From ZC4RG30 sp046047615 (GTDB lineage Bacteria > Pseudomonadota > Gammaproteobacteria > Steroidobacterales > Steroidobacteraceae), in the NCBI GenBank assembly GCA_046047615.1, contig JBJOHO010000032.1, positions 1-64,000 on the forward strand: DNA of 64,000 bases. The letters are read 5' to 3'. Below the pieces are notes generated by a model. The model did no database searches and was not told where the DNA came from. It saw only the letters and a program-made list of their open reading frames with translations. The position numbers and the translations under genes were made by a program. Below, piece after piece: positions 35,099 through 43,022 of this stretch (position 1 is the stretch's first letter; each line of letters starts with the position of its first letter).

Positions 35099-36265
35099 AT
35101 GACCGCAGCAACGCCCGAGGATGAAGCCGCCCAACAGCGGGCGATGGGCGTCCTGATGGGGAACGCCCTGCGCGACAGTGGCGGATTCCTGTCCTTCCCG
35201 GCGTTCATGCAGCTTGCGCTGTACGCGCCCGGCCTGGGCTACTACAGCGCAGGTGCCCGCAAGCTGGGACCCGGCGGCGATTTCACCACCGCTCCTGAGC
35301 TTTCACCCTTGTTCGGTGGCTGCCTGGCCCGGCAGGTGGCGCAGGTCCTGGGGGTCCTCGGCGGCGGTGACGTGCTGGAGCTCGGCGCAGGCAGCGGCCG
35401 GCTGGCCTTCGATGTCCTGCAGGCCCTGGCTGCTGTCGGCAGCCTGCCTGGGCGCTACGCCATCCTGGAAGTCAGCGCGGACCTGCGGCAACGGCAGCAG
35501 GCGTTGCTCGCGCAGCTGCCGCAGACGCTGGCCGGCCGCGTGGTCTTCCTCGATGCGCCGCCCGCTGCAGCGTGGCAGGGCGTCCTGCTCGCGAACGAAG
35601 TGCTCGACGCCCTGCCCGTGGAACGGTTCGCCGTGCGCGAGGAAGGCCTGATGCAGTGTGGCGTGGTGTTGTCCGCCGAGGGCTCCCTCGCCTGGGGCGA
35701 GCGCCTTGCGCCACCGGCGCTGGCCAGCGAGCTGGCGCGCTTGCAGACCGGCTTGCCTGTGCCCATGGCGCCTGGCCATTGCAGTGAGGCCTGCCTGCTG
35801 GCGGGTCCGTGGGTGGCGTCGGTGACCGCGCACCTGCAGCGCGGACTGGCATTGTTCATCGATTACGGGATGCCGCGGGCCGAGTACTACCACCCGCTGC
35901 GATCGGCGGGGACCTTGCGCTGCCACTACCAGCACCAGGCCCATGAGGACGTGTTCTTCCGGCCCGGCCTGCAGGATCTCACCGCCTGGGTCGACTTCAC
36001 GCGCATCGCCGAGGCCGCCGACACCTGCGGGCTCGAGGTGGCCGGCTATACGACGCAGGCCGCTTTCCTGCTGGCCACCGGCATCGAGGCCGAGGTGGCG
36101 CGACAGGAAGACGCGCTGGCCCGTGCCAGGGCGGCGAGCCAGGCGCGGCAGTTGCTGATGCCGGACGAAATGGGAGAGGCCTTCAAGGTGATGGGCCTTG
36201 CGCGCGGACTCGAAGATCTGGATCTGGACGGGTTCAGCCTGCGGGATCTCCGGCCGCGCCTGTGA
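35099..36265 (+). CDS. MidA/NDUFAF7-type SAM-dependent methyltransferase
   Basis: 388-residue class I methyltransferase of the DUF185 family, whose mitochondrial members methylate an arginine of a complex I subunit. Diagnostic blocks: GGFLSFPAFMQLALYAPGLGYYSAGARKLGPGGDFTTAPELSPLFGG, SAM-binding VLELGAGSGRLAFDVLQAL, LLANEVLDALPVERFAVRE, LFIDYGMPRAEYYHPLRSAGTLRCHYQHQAHED. ATG 35099 gives the conventional N-terminus; ATG 35087 is in frame and possible. Its bacterial substrate is not established. The last 32 bases overlap the convergent cca gene. Confidence 0.9.
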   Translation: MTAATPEDEAAQQRAMGVLMGNALRDSGGFLSFPAFMQLALYAPGLGYYSAGARKLGPGGDFTTAPELSPLFGGCLARQVAQVLGVLGGGDVLELGAGSGRLAFDVLQALAAVGSLPGRYAILEVSADLRQRQQALLAQLPQTLAGRVVFLDAPPAAAWQGVLLANEVLDALPVERFAVREEGLMQCGVVLSAEGSLAWGERLAPPALASELARLQTGLPVPMAPGHCSEACLLAGPWVASVTAHLQRGLALFIDYGMPRAEYYHPLRSAGTLRCHYQHQAHEDVFFRPGLQDLTAWVDFTRIAEAADTCGLEVAGYTTQAAFLLATGIEAEVARQEDALARARAASQARQLLMPDEMGEAFKVMGLARGLEDLDLDGFSLRDLRPRL

Positions 36266-37502
36266 TGCCCTGCGCGGCCCGTGACGTGTTGCGCCAGGCC
36301 CGCAGGGCGGCGCGGCGCCGCTCCCTGAGAAGGGCCGCGATGTCCGGTCCCGCCAGGCCGGCGCGCTCGTCGGCCGTGAGCACCGTGGCGGCAGCGGTTT
36401 CCCGCGCCCTGCGCAGGTAGCCCCGCTGCGGGTAAGGCCGGTCCTCGAGACCTTCGCGGCCGCGCGCATCAAGCTCGCAGGCCAGCAACATCGATTCGAA
36501 GCGCGCCGGACGGCGCAGGGCGTCGCAGCGCTCCAGCAGATCCAGGACCGTACTGGCGCGCAGTTCAAGGGCACGGTGCACCAGCGTGTGATGCTCGCAG
36601 ACCAGCGCCCCCAGCTCCCGCCAGGCAGCTGGCGGCCGGAGGCGGTCGCAGAGACGATGCAGTGGTGCGAGGCCGGCGCGCTCGTGGCCCAGGTGGCGCG
36701 GCCACTGTCCGGGCGGCGTCAACGCTTTGCCGAGATCGTGCACCAGCAGCGCGAAGGCGACATCCGCCGCCGCGCCATGGCGGGCTGCCTGCTGCAGGCA
36801 GGCCATGACATGCCGGCCGGTATCGATTTCCGGGTGCCACTGAGCCGGCTGGGGCACGCCGAAGAGGGCGTCGACTTCCGGGAACAGGATCTGCAGGGCG
36901 CCACAGTCCCGCAGGGTCGCGAAGAACAGGTCGGGGCGCGCTTCGCCCAAGGCACGGGCCGTCTCCTGCCAGACGCGCTCCGGCACCAGCGCCGCCACCT
37001 CGCCCGACTCCACCATGGCGCGCATGAGGGCCTGTGTGTCCGGGTGCACGCGGAAGCCCAGCGGTGCGTAGCGCGCCGCGAACCGTGCAACCCGCAGGAT
37101 GCGCACCGGATCTTCCGCAAAGGCCTCGGAGACGTGACGCAGCCAGCGCTCCGCAAGGTCGCTGCGGCCGCCCCAGGGATCGATGAGTTCGCCGCTGGCG
37201 CTGCGCGCGATCGCATTGATGGTGAGGTCCCGGCGGCGCAGGTCTTCCTCGAGAGGGATGTCGGGGGAGAACTCCGTGATGAACCCGCGGTAACCCGCGC
37301 CCGACTTTCGCTCGCGCCGCGCCAGGGCGTACTCGCTGTGGTCCGTCGGGTGGAGGAAGACCGGGAAGTCGCGCCCGACAGGGCGGTAGCCGAGACGCAG
37401 CAGTTGCTCCGCGGTGGCCCCGGTCACGACGTAATCCCGCTCGGTGACCGGGCGTCCCAGCAGTTCATCGCGGACCGCGCCGCCAACGAGGTAGACCTCC
37501 AT
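36234..37502 (-). CDS. cca: CCA-adding tRNA nucleotidyltransferase
   Basis: Adds or repairs the 3'-CCA end of tRNAs. 422 residues from ATG 37502. Class II nucleotidyltransferase head: MEVYLVGGAVRDELLGRPVTERDYVVTGAT with the GGAVRD and catalytic Asp-x-Asp-type ERDYV region, LRRRDLTINAIA, DPVRILRVARFAARY; then an HD domain in HDLGKALTPPGQWPRHLGHERAG, as in the multifunctional Escherichia coli enzyme. The C-terminal tail past residue 400 is encoded opposite the end of the methyltransferase gene. Longer upstream frame to 37721 shows hsp20-shadow sequence and was rejected. Confidence 0.95.
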   Translation of the reverse strand: MEVYLVGGAVRDELLGRPVTERDYVVTGATAEQLLRLGYRPVGRDFPVFLHPTDHSEYALARRERKSGAGYRGFITEFSPDIPLEEDLRRRDLTINAIARSASGELIDPWGGRSDLAERWLRHVSEAFAEDPVRILRVARFAARYAPLGFRVHPDTQALMRAMVESGEVAALVPERVWQETARALGEARPDLFFATLRDCGALQILFPEVDALFGVPQPAQWHPEIDTGRHVMACLQQAARHGAAADVAFALLVHDLGKALTPPGQWPRHLGHERAGLAPLHRLCDRLRPPAAWRELGALVCEHHTLVHRALELRASTVLDLLERCDALRRPARFESMLLACELDARGREGLEDRPYPQRGYLRRARETAAATVLTADERAGLAGPDIAALLRERRRAALRAWRNTSRAAQGITGAAGDPAG

Positions 37503-37527
37503 GGCGGCATGGTAACCGCGCGGCGCC

Positions 37528-37953
37528 TCAGGCGGCCTCGACCTGCACTCTCCGCGGTGACAGCTCCGGCAGCTTCGGCAGGCTGACTTCCAGCACGCCG
37601 TGGTTGAAGCGCGCCTTGATGCCGTCGGCCTGCACGTTGTCGGGCAGGGTGAAGCGGCGATGGAAACTGCCGGCCACGCGCTCCAGCCGCTCGTAGCCGT
37701 CCGCGTCACGGTCGCGGGCACCCGCCTTGCGCTCGCCGCGCAGTGTCAGGATCCCCTTGTCGGCGGTGATCTCGATTTCCGAGGGTGCGACGCCCGGCAG
37801 GTCCGCCTCGATGACAAAGCGGGCGGCCTCCTCACGGATGTCAACGGGCGGGATGAAGGCGACGGGCGAGCTTGCGGTCCGTCCGAGAGCGCCATCGACC
37901 TCGCGCTGCAGCCGGTTGAGTACGGTCCAAGGGTCATTGCGCATGATGTTCAT
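37528..37953 (-). CDS. Hsp20/alpha-crystallin small heat-shock protein
   Basis: ATP-independent chaperone of 141 residues. N-terminal arm MNIMRNDPWTVLNRLQREVDGALG, then the alpha-crystallin domain (about residues 37-130): PPVDIREEAARFVIEADLPGVAPSEIEITADKGILTLRGERK, FHRRFTLPDNVQADGIKARFNHGVLEVSLPK. The usual I-x-I/V C-terminal anchor is weak (RRVQVEAA). A very strong AGGAGGT ribosome site precedes the start, and a sigma-32-like promoter lies about 65 bases upstream. It lies 25 bases before cca on the same strand but probably has its own control. Confidence 0.95.
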   Translation of the reverse strand: MNIMRNDPWTVLNRLQREVDGALGRTASSPVAFIPPVDIREEAARFVIEADLPGVAPSEIEITADKGILTLRGERKAGARDRDADGYERLERVAGSFHRRFTLPDNVQADGIKARFNHGVLEVSLPKLPELSPRRVQVEAA

Positions 37954-38016
37954 GAAAATACCTCCTGAAATGACGCCATCTACAGCGATATGCGCTTATG
38001 GATGCCTGTACCGGCT

Positions 38017-38044
38017 GTATGCGGCCACCGCAGCCGGTTTCAAG
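38017..38044 (-). promoter_or_regulatory. sigma-32-like promoter of hsp20
   Basis: On the minus strand CTTGAAA (38044-38038), 13 bases, then CCGCATAC (38024-38017) fits the heat-shock consensus CTTGAAA-N13-15-CCCCATNT with one main mismatch. Start of transcription would be near 38010, giving a leader of about 57 bases. Confidence 0.75.
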
Positions 38045-38241
38045 TGCCAGCGGCACCGGCGCAACAGTCCTGTGCAAAAACTGTGCATGCCTTGTGGGGC
38101 GCGCACCACAATAGGTTGATTGCCCGGGTGCCCGATCCGTACCGTTTCCTGGCTGCTTGCAATCGCGCCAAAAGCGGAAGTAATTTTACAAGTCAATGAA
38201 ATATATAGAAAAGATAGCTGACGGAGCATGACAGGCCGCGC

Positions 38242-38270
38242 TTGACGCTCCCGTTTCACTTATCTAGGCT
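38242..38270 (+). promoter_or_regulatory. putative nrdJa promoter
   Basis: TTGACG (38242-38247), 17 bases, TAGGCT (38265-38270), with an AT-rich stretch upstream. Expected start near 38277, just before the NrdR-like box and about 55 bases before the ATG at 38332. Confidence 0.5.
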
Positions 38271-38281
38271 TCCGCCCCGCG

Positions 38282-38297
38282 TCACAACATCTTGTGT
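38282..38297 (+). promoter_or_regulatory. NrdR box upstream of nrdJa
   Basis: TCACAACATCTTGTGT matches 14 of 16 bases of the NrdR consensus ACACWATATCTWGTGT. NrdR represses ribonucleotide reductase genes in many bacteria. The position straight after the putative promoter suits repression. Boxes usually occur in pairs about 31 bases apart; only a poor second half-like match (38255-38270, core TATCT) is visible. Confidence 0.65.
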
Positions 38298-38331
38298 TGA
38301 CGTCCCGAACTCTGGGGAGAGCATCCGGTCC

Positions 38332-40506
38332 ATGAACAGCGTCGTGAAAATCGTGCCCATGAATGTCGACACCATTCCCTACCAGGAGGCTTCCCTGGAC
38401 ATCTGGGAAAAGAAGTACCGACTCACTGCCAAGGACGGCACGCCCATCGACCGCACCATGGACGACACCTACCAGCGTGTCGCCCGCACCCTTGCGGACA
38501 TCGAGCCCGAAAGCCAGCGGCACCACTGGTACGAGCGCTTCCTGTGGGCCTTGCGCAAGGGCGCGATCCCCGCGGGGCGCATCACCTCCAACGCCGGGGC
38601 CTGGGAGCACAAGCCGGCCACCTCCACCATCAACTGCACCGTGTCCGGCATCATCCGCGACTCCATGGATGACATCCTGGCCAAGGTGCACGAGGCCGGG
38701 CTGACCCTGAAGGCCGGTTGCGGCATCGGCTACGAGTTCTCGACGCTGCGGCCCCGCGGCGCCTATGTCTCCGGTGCCGGTGCCTACACCTCCGGGCCGC
38801 TGTCCTTCATGGATATCTACGACAAGATGTGCTTTACCGTGTCCTCGGCAGGCGGTCGCCGCGGCGCGCAGATGGGCACCTTCGATGTCGGCCATCCGGA
38901 TGTCATGGAGTACATCCGCGCCAAGCGCGAGAACGGCCGCCTGCGCCAGTTCAACCTGTCGCTCCTGATCACCGACGAGTTCATGAAGGCGGTCCGCGAG
39001 GACCGCGAATGGAAGCTTGCCTTCCCGCTGAGTGCCCGGGAGTACGACCCTGCGCAGGACGACCTGAAGGACCGCGCCAGGTTCCTGTGGCGCGAGTGGC
39101 CTGTGCATGACGGCTACGTGGTCAACGAGGAAGGCCTGGTGGCCTGCAAGGTCTACAAGACCCTGCCGGCCCGCCGCATGTGGGACGTGATCATGTCGTC
39201 CACCTACGACTTCGCGGAGCCGGGATTCATCCTGATCGACCGCGTCAACGAACTGAACAACAACTGGTGGTGCGAATACATCCGCGCGACCAATCCCTGC
39301 GGCGAGCAGCCGCTGCCGCCCTACGGTTCCTGCCTGCTCGGTTCGGTCAACCTGACGCGCTTCGTGCTCGATCCTTTCACCACCCATGCGCGCTTCGACT
39401 GGGACGAGTACCGCGAGGTGGTGCGTGTCTTCACGCGCATGCTCGACAACGTGGTCGAGGTCAACGGCCTGCCACTGGCCCAGCAGCGCGACGAGATCCT
39501 GCGCAAGCGCCGCCATGGCATGGGTTTCCTCGGGCTCGGCTCCACGATCACGCTGCTGGGCATGAAGTACGGCAGCGACGAGTCGGTGCAGTTCACCGAG
39601 CAGGTGTCGCGCGAGATGGCGCTGGCCGGCTGGGAGGCGGGCCTGCACCTGGCCCGCGAGAAGGGCCCGGCGCCGATCATGACCGAAGAGTTCACCGTCA
39701 CGGGCGAGATGCTGCGCAAGCGTCCTGAAATGAAGCGGGACGGCTGGAAGGTGGGCGCCACCATCCCCGGGCGCCTGCTGCATGCGCGCTACAGCCGCTA
39801 CATGCAGCGCGTCGCGGAGGTCGCCCCCGAGCTGGTCGACCAGCTCGCCCAGGTCGGTGCGCGTTTCACGCACCACACCTCCATCGCCCCGACCGGCACG
39901 ATCTCGCTGTCGCTGGCCAACAACGCCAGCAACGGCATCGAGCCGTCCTTCGCGCACCACTATTTCCGCAACGTGATCCGCGAGGGTCGCAAGACCAAGG
40001 AGAAGGTCGACGTCTTCTCCTTCGAGTTGCTGGCCTACCGCGAACTGGTCAATTCGGATGCCATGCCGTTCGCCACCGAGGCCGGCCGCAAGTTGCCGGA
40101 TTACTTCACCACCGCCGACGACGTCACGCCGTCGCAGCACGTGGACATCCAGGCGGCGGCGCAGAAGTGGGTGGATTCCTCGATTTCCAAGACCGCCAAC
40201 GTGCCGACGGACTACAAGTACGACGACTTCAAGCACATCTACCTGTACGCCCACGAGAAGGGGCTGAAGGGCTGTACGACCTTCCGCTTCAACCCGGAAG
40301 CGTTCCAGGGCGTGCTGGTGAAGGAAGAGGACCTCAAGAACACCAAGTACGTGTTCACGCTCGAGGACGGTTCCGAGGTGGAGGTCTCCGGCGATGCCGA
40401 GATCGAGTACGACGGCGAGATGCACTCGGCCGCCAACCTCTACGACGCCCTCAAGGAGGGCTATTACGGCAAGTACCAGACCTCGTCCTCGGAGGGCCTG
40501 CAATGA
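38332..40506 (+). CDS. nrdJa: adenosylcobalamin-dependent ribonucleotide reductase, large part
   Basis: Class II reductase that converts ribonucleotides to deoxyribonucleotides with B12 as radical generator and no oxygen requirement. 724 residues from ATG 38332 after GGGGAGA. Seen: substrate-binding and active-site loops NCTVSGIIRDSMDDIL, AGCGIGYEFSTLRPRG, TNPCGEQPLPPYGSCLLGSVNL with the active-site Cys, and APTGTISLSLANNASNGIEPSF. The C-terminal redox Cys pair is absent here and found on the following gene, the split NrdJa/NrdJb form known from Pseudomonas aeruginosa. The stop overlaps the next start by 4 bases. Confidence 0.94.
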   Translation: MNSVVKIVPMNVDTIPYQEASLDIWEKKYRLTAKDGTPIDRTMDDTYQRVARTLADIEPESQRHHWYERFLWALRKGAIPAGRITSNAGAWEHKPATSTINCTVSGIIRDSMDDILAKVHEAGLTLKAGCGIGYEFSTLRPRGAYVSGAGAYTSGPLSFMDIYDKMCFTVSSAGGRRGAQMGTFDVGHPDVMEYIRAKRENGRLRQFNLSLLITDEFMKAVREDREWKLAFPLSAREYDPAQDDLKDRARFLWREWPVHDGYVVNEEGLVACKVYKTLPARRMWDVIMSSTYDFAEPGFILIDRVNELNNNWWCEYIRATNPCGEQPLPPYGSCLLGSVNLTRFVLDPFTTHARFDWDEYREVVRVFTRMLDNVVEVNGLPLAQQRDEILRKRRHGMGFLGLGSTITLLGMKYGSDESVQFTEQVSREMALAGWEAGLHLAREKGPAPIMTEEFTVTGEMLRKRPEMKRDGWKVGATIPGRLLHARYSRYMQRVAEVAPELVDQLAQVGARFTHHTSIAPTGTISLSLANNASNGIEPSFAHHYFRNVIREGRKTKEKVDVFSFELLAYRELVNSDAMPFATEAGRKLPDYFTTADDVTPSQHVDIQAAAQKWVDSSISKTANVPTDYKYDDFKHIYLYAHEKGLKGCTTFRFNPEAFQGVLVKEEDLKNTKYVFTLEDGSEVEVSGDAEIEYDGEMHSAANLYDALKEGYYGKYQTSSSEGLQ

Positions 40507-41207
40507 GCACCATGAAGATCGACAAGCGCATCATCAAATACCGGGTGCGCAAGCCGGACGAGAAGCCTGCAGCCCCTGCGGCGGCCGCCGAGCCGGTCCG
40601 CGAGTCCGCCAAGATCATCCGCATGCACGAGGAGATCCAGCGGCCGGACATGCTCATCGGCTCCACGTACAAGATCAAGACGCCGGTCTCCGATCACGCC
40701 ATGTACGTGACCATCAACGACATCGTGCTCAACGAGGGCACCGAGCACGAGCAGCGCCGGCCGTTCGAGATCTTCATCAATTCGAAGAACCTCGACCACT
40801 TCCAGTGGATTGTCGCCCTCACGCGCATCATCTCGGCCGTGTTCCGCAAGGGCGGCGACGTCACCTTCCTGGTCGACGAACTGAAGGCCGTGTTCGACCC
40901 CCGCGGTGGCTACTGGCAGCCGGGCGGCAAGTTCATGCCGTCGATCATCGCCGAGCTTGGCCACGTCATCGAGAAGCACCTGGTGCTGATCGGCCTGCTG
41001 CGCACGCCTGGGCTCGATGAGCACCAGCAGAAACTCATCGCCGAGAAGCGCGCCGAGTTCGAGGCGCGACAGAAGCAGCAGGATGCGTTCAGCAAGTCGC
41101 ACTTCCCCGAGGGTGCCCAGCTGTGCAGCAAGTGCAGCACGGCGGCTGTCGTGATTATGGACGGCTGCATGACCTGCCTCAATTGCGGCGACTCCAAGTG
41201 CGGATGA
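40503..41207 (+). CDS. nrdJb: class II ribonucleotide reductase, C-terminal subunit
   Basis: 234-residue partner of NrdJa. After a variable Ala/Pro linker come the conserved blocks GSTYKIKTPVSDHAMYVTINDIVL, RPFEIFINSKNLDHFQWIVALTRIISAVFRKGGD, and WQPGGKFMPSIIAELGHVIEKHL. The end carries the Cys-rich redox tail LCSKCSTAAVVIMDGCMTCLNCGDSKC, which passes electrons from thioredoxin to the active site in the large part. Coupled to nrdJa by ATGA. Both proteins should act as one enzyme. Confidence 0.93.
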   Translation: MSTMKIDKRIIKYRVRKPDEKPAAPAAAAEPVRESAKIIRMHEEIQRPDMLIGSTYKIKTPVSDHAMYVTINDIVLNEGTEHEQRRPFEIFINSKNLDHFQWIVALTRIISAVFRKGGDVTFLVDELKAVFDPRGGYWQPGGKFMPSIIAELGHVIEKHLVLIGLLRTPGLDEHQQKLIAEKRAEFEARQKQQDAFSKSHFPEGAQLCSKCSTAAVVIMDGCMTCLNCGDSKCG

Positions 41208-41213
41208 CCGCAG

Positions 41214-42413
41214 TTGCCGGCTGACGGCCCGTCCCCACGATCCGTCAGCCGCATGGCGGTCGCGCTGCTGGCCGCCGGTCTGCTCGTGGCTGCAGCCAAC
41301 GCCGCGGCCTCCGCGGGCCCGTCGCCGGACCTGCCCCGCCCGGCAGTCCTGGAGCCGGACATCCGGTTCTGGGTCGACGTCTACACGCAGGCAGCGAGCG
41401 ACGGCGGCTACCTGCACGATCCGGACGATCTCGACATCGTCTACCACCAGCTGCGGTTTCCCGCCGGTGCAGACCCTGCCCTGCGGGAGCAGCTGGTGGA
41501 GGACCTGCGCCAGCGCTACCGGGACGCGCTGCTTCAACTCGCCGGGGAGCATCCGGAACCCGGCATCGATGCGCGGCGCATCGCGCCCCTGTTCGGCGAG
41601 TCCGCAACTCCCGGGCGCTTCCTCCGTGCTGCACAAACCCTGCGTTTCCAGCAGGGCCAGGCTGACCGCTTCCGGGACGGGCTCAGGCGCGCAGGCGCCT
41701 ACCGGGCGTACATCAAGGCGGAGCTGGAACGCCAAGGTCTGCCCACAGACCTCGCGGCCCTGCCGCATGTCGAGTCCTCCTACAACCCGGCGGCCGGCTC
41801 CCATGCCGGTGCGATGGGCCTGTGGCAGTTCATGCCCGCGACCGGCCGCCAATACCTGCGCATCGACGCGGCCGTGGATGAGCGTCTGGATCCATGGCGG
41901 GCCACGGAGGCGGCCGTCCGGCTGCTGCAGTACAACCATCGCGTGCTGGGCACCTGGCCGCTGGCGCTGACGGCCTACAACCGCGGCGCCGCGGGTATGC
42001 GCCGGGCCCGTGACGTGGTGGGCAGCGACGACATTGCCCGTATCGTGCGTGAGTACCGCGAGCCGGGTTTCGGCTTCGCCTCCCGCAATTTCTATGTCTC
42101 CTTCCTGGCCGCGTTGCAGGTTGACCGGGACCCCGATCGGTATTTCGGGGCGCTCACCCCGCTTGCGCCGACCGTTTTCCACGAAGTCGAGTTGCCTGTT
42201 GATGCGCCGCTGCCACGTCTGGTCCGCGTCCTCAAGGTCGAGCTGCGCCTGCTGCGGGAGCTCAACCCGGCCTTGCGGCCCGCGGTCTGGCGCGGCCGCC
42301 TCGCGGTGCCCCGCGGCTACCGCTTGCGCCTGCCCGCGCTGCTCCCGGCCTGGACGCCGGCGCAACTCGCCGACTCTCTGGCGCGTGACGGCGACAGCGG
42401 TCCGCGACCCTGA
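41214..42413 (+). CDS. exported lytic murein transglycosylase (MltD-like)
   Basis: Cleaves peptidoglycan glycan strands to 1,6-anhydro ends in the periplasm. The SLT domain is clear with catalytic Glu187 in LPHVESSYNPAAGSHAGAMGLWQFMPATGRQY and a later ALTAYNRGAAGMRRA. A short N-terminal domain of Arg/Glu-rich helices precedes it, and a LysM-like segment (RLVRVLKVELRLLRELNPALR) follows, as in MltD but shorter. The start is uncertain: TTG 41214 gives a signal peptide with a basic n-region (SPRSVSR) and is preferred; ATG 41253 lacks one and has no ribosome site. It is followed by an L,D-transpeptidase gene. Confidence 0.85.
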   Translation: MPADGPSPRSVSRMAVALLAAGLLVAAANAAASAGPSPDLPRPAVLEPDIRFWVDVYTQAASDGGYLHDPDDLDIVYHQLRFPAGADPALREQLVEDLRQRYRDALLQLAGEHPEPGIDARRIAPLFGESATPGRFLRAAQTLRFQQGQADRFRDGLRRAGAYRAYIKAELERQGLPTDLAALPHVESSYNPAAGSHAGAMGLWQFMPATGRQYLRIDAAVDERLDPWRATEAAVRLLQYNHRVLGTWPLALTAYNRGAAGMRRARDVVGSDDIARIVREYREPGFGFASRNFYVSFLAALQVDRDPDRYFGALTPLAPTVFHEVELPVDAPLPRLVRVLKVELRLLRELNPALRPAVWRGRLAVPRGYRLRLPALLPAWTPAQLADSLARDGDSGPRP

Positions 42414-42420
42414 GCCTTCC

Positions 42421-42426
42421 TATAAT
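42421..42426 (+). promoter_or_regulatory. consensus -10 box before the L,D-transpeptidase gene
   Basis: A perfect TATAAT lies 45 bases before the GTG at 42471. The -35 position 17 bases upstream reads CGGTCC and is poor, so an activator may be involved or the match may be chance. Confidence 0.35.
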
Positions 42427-42470
42427 CCCGTGCCGGCAGTTGCCCGGTTGTCGTGGGGAGTCCTGGTTCC

Positions 42471-43022
42471 GTGCGTGTGTCCTTCCCGCTTCTTGTTGCC
42501 GCCGGGCTCATGGCGCCGCTCGTCCCGCCGGCATATTCCGAGCCCAATCTGCCCGCGACGCCGATCTCCGTTGCCAAGCCGCGTTTCGCGGAGTTGCCGC
42601 AGGCCGATCGCGTCGTCGTCCACAAGTCCCGCCGGCGTCTCGATCTGCTGCATCGAGGTGAAGTGTTGCGCAGCTACCGCGTCGCGTTGGGCCTCGTACC
42701 CACCGGGCACAAGGAGCGCGAGGGCGACTTCCGGACACCAGAGGGTCAATACCGTCTGGCGCGGCGCAATGCCCGCAGCGACTATTTCCTGTCGATCCAG
42801 ATTTCCTATCCGGACCCGGACGACGTCCGCAACGCACGTGCCAACGGCTGGGCCCCCGGGGGCGCGATCATGATCCACGGGCAACCGAACCTGCCGCGCA
42901 AGGATCCCGGGTACTACGCCAGCAGTGACTGGACCGACGGTTGCATTGCCGTGTCCAACGCGGACATGGTGGAGATCTGGCTGCTCACCGCCGACAACCT
43001 GCCCATCGAGATCCGCCCATGA
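42471..43022 (+). CDS. L,D-transpeptidase (YkuD domain)
   Basis: Periplasmic enzyme that forms 3-3 peptidoglycan cross-links or anchors proteins. 183 residues from GTG 42471, ten bases after GGGGAG; GTG 42453 is an alternative. Signal peptide about residues 1-23. YkuD motifs are intact: RVVVHKSRRRLDLLHRGEVLRSYRVALG, GDFRTPEGQYRL, MIHGQPN with the His, and SDWTDG-Cys158-IAVSN with the nucleophile. It follows the lytic transglycosylase and overlaps ppnN by 4 bases. Confidence 0.9.
   Translation: MRVSFPLLVAAGLMAPLVPPAYSEPNLPATPISVAKPRFAELPQADRVVVHKSRRRLDLLHRGEVLRSYRVALGLVPTGHKEREGDFRTPEGQYRLARRNARSDYFLSIQISYPDPDDVRNARANGWAPGGAIMIHGQPNLPRKDPGYYASSDWTDGCIAVSNADMVEIWLLTADNLPIEIRP

Larger units (their letters stand above)
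37954..38331. other. intergenic regulatory region between hsp20 and nrdJa
   Basis: Non-coding stretch of 378 bases between divergent genes, unusually AT-rich at about 38160-38225 compared with the rest of the window. It holds the hsp20 heat-shock promoter (38017-38044, leftward), a direct repeat CTGTGCA...CTGTGCA near 38070-38087, a hairpin TTGTGG/CCACAA (38092-38111) with an 8-base loop, a rightward promoter (38242-38270) and an NrdR-like box (38282-38297). I see no cobalamin riboswitch, although the gene to the right is B12-dependent. Confidence 0.6.

Noticed and set aside
35089..35208. N-terminal 40-residue extension of the pteridine reductase
   Set aside because: The extension lies over the divergent methyltransferase start and lacks SDR features; ATG 35088 gives the normal N-terminus.
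38070..38087. CTGTGCA direct repeat and CCACAA hairpin as a riboswitch or origin motif
   Set aside because: Too short and isolated; no conserved B12 box or iteron series follows.
38196..38231. 10-codon ORF in the AT-rich hsp20/nrdJa spacer, possible leader peptide
   Set aside because: No ribosome site, rare ATA codons and no terminator/antiterminator pair after it; likely chance in AT-rich DNA.
38260..40503. 747-codon minus-strand frame opposite nrdJa
   Set aside because: Shadow of nrdJa; composition is His/Val/Leu-rich with no recognisable domain.
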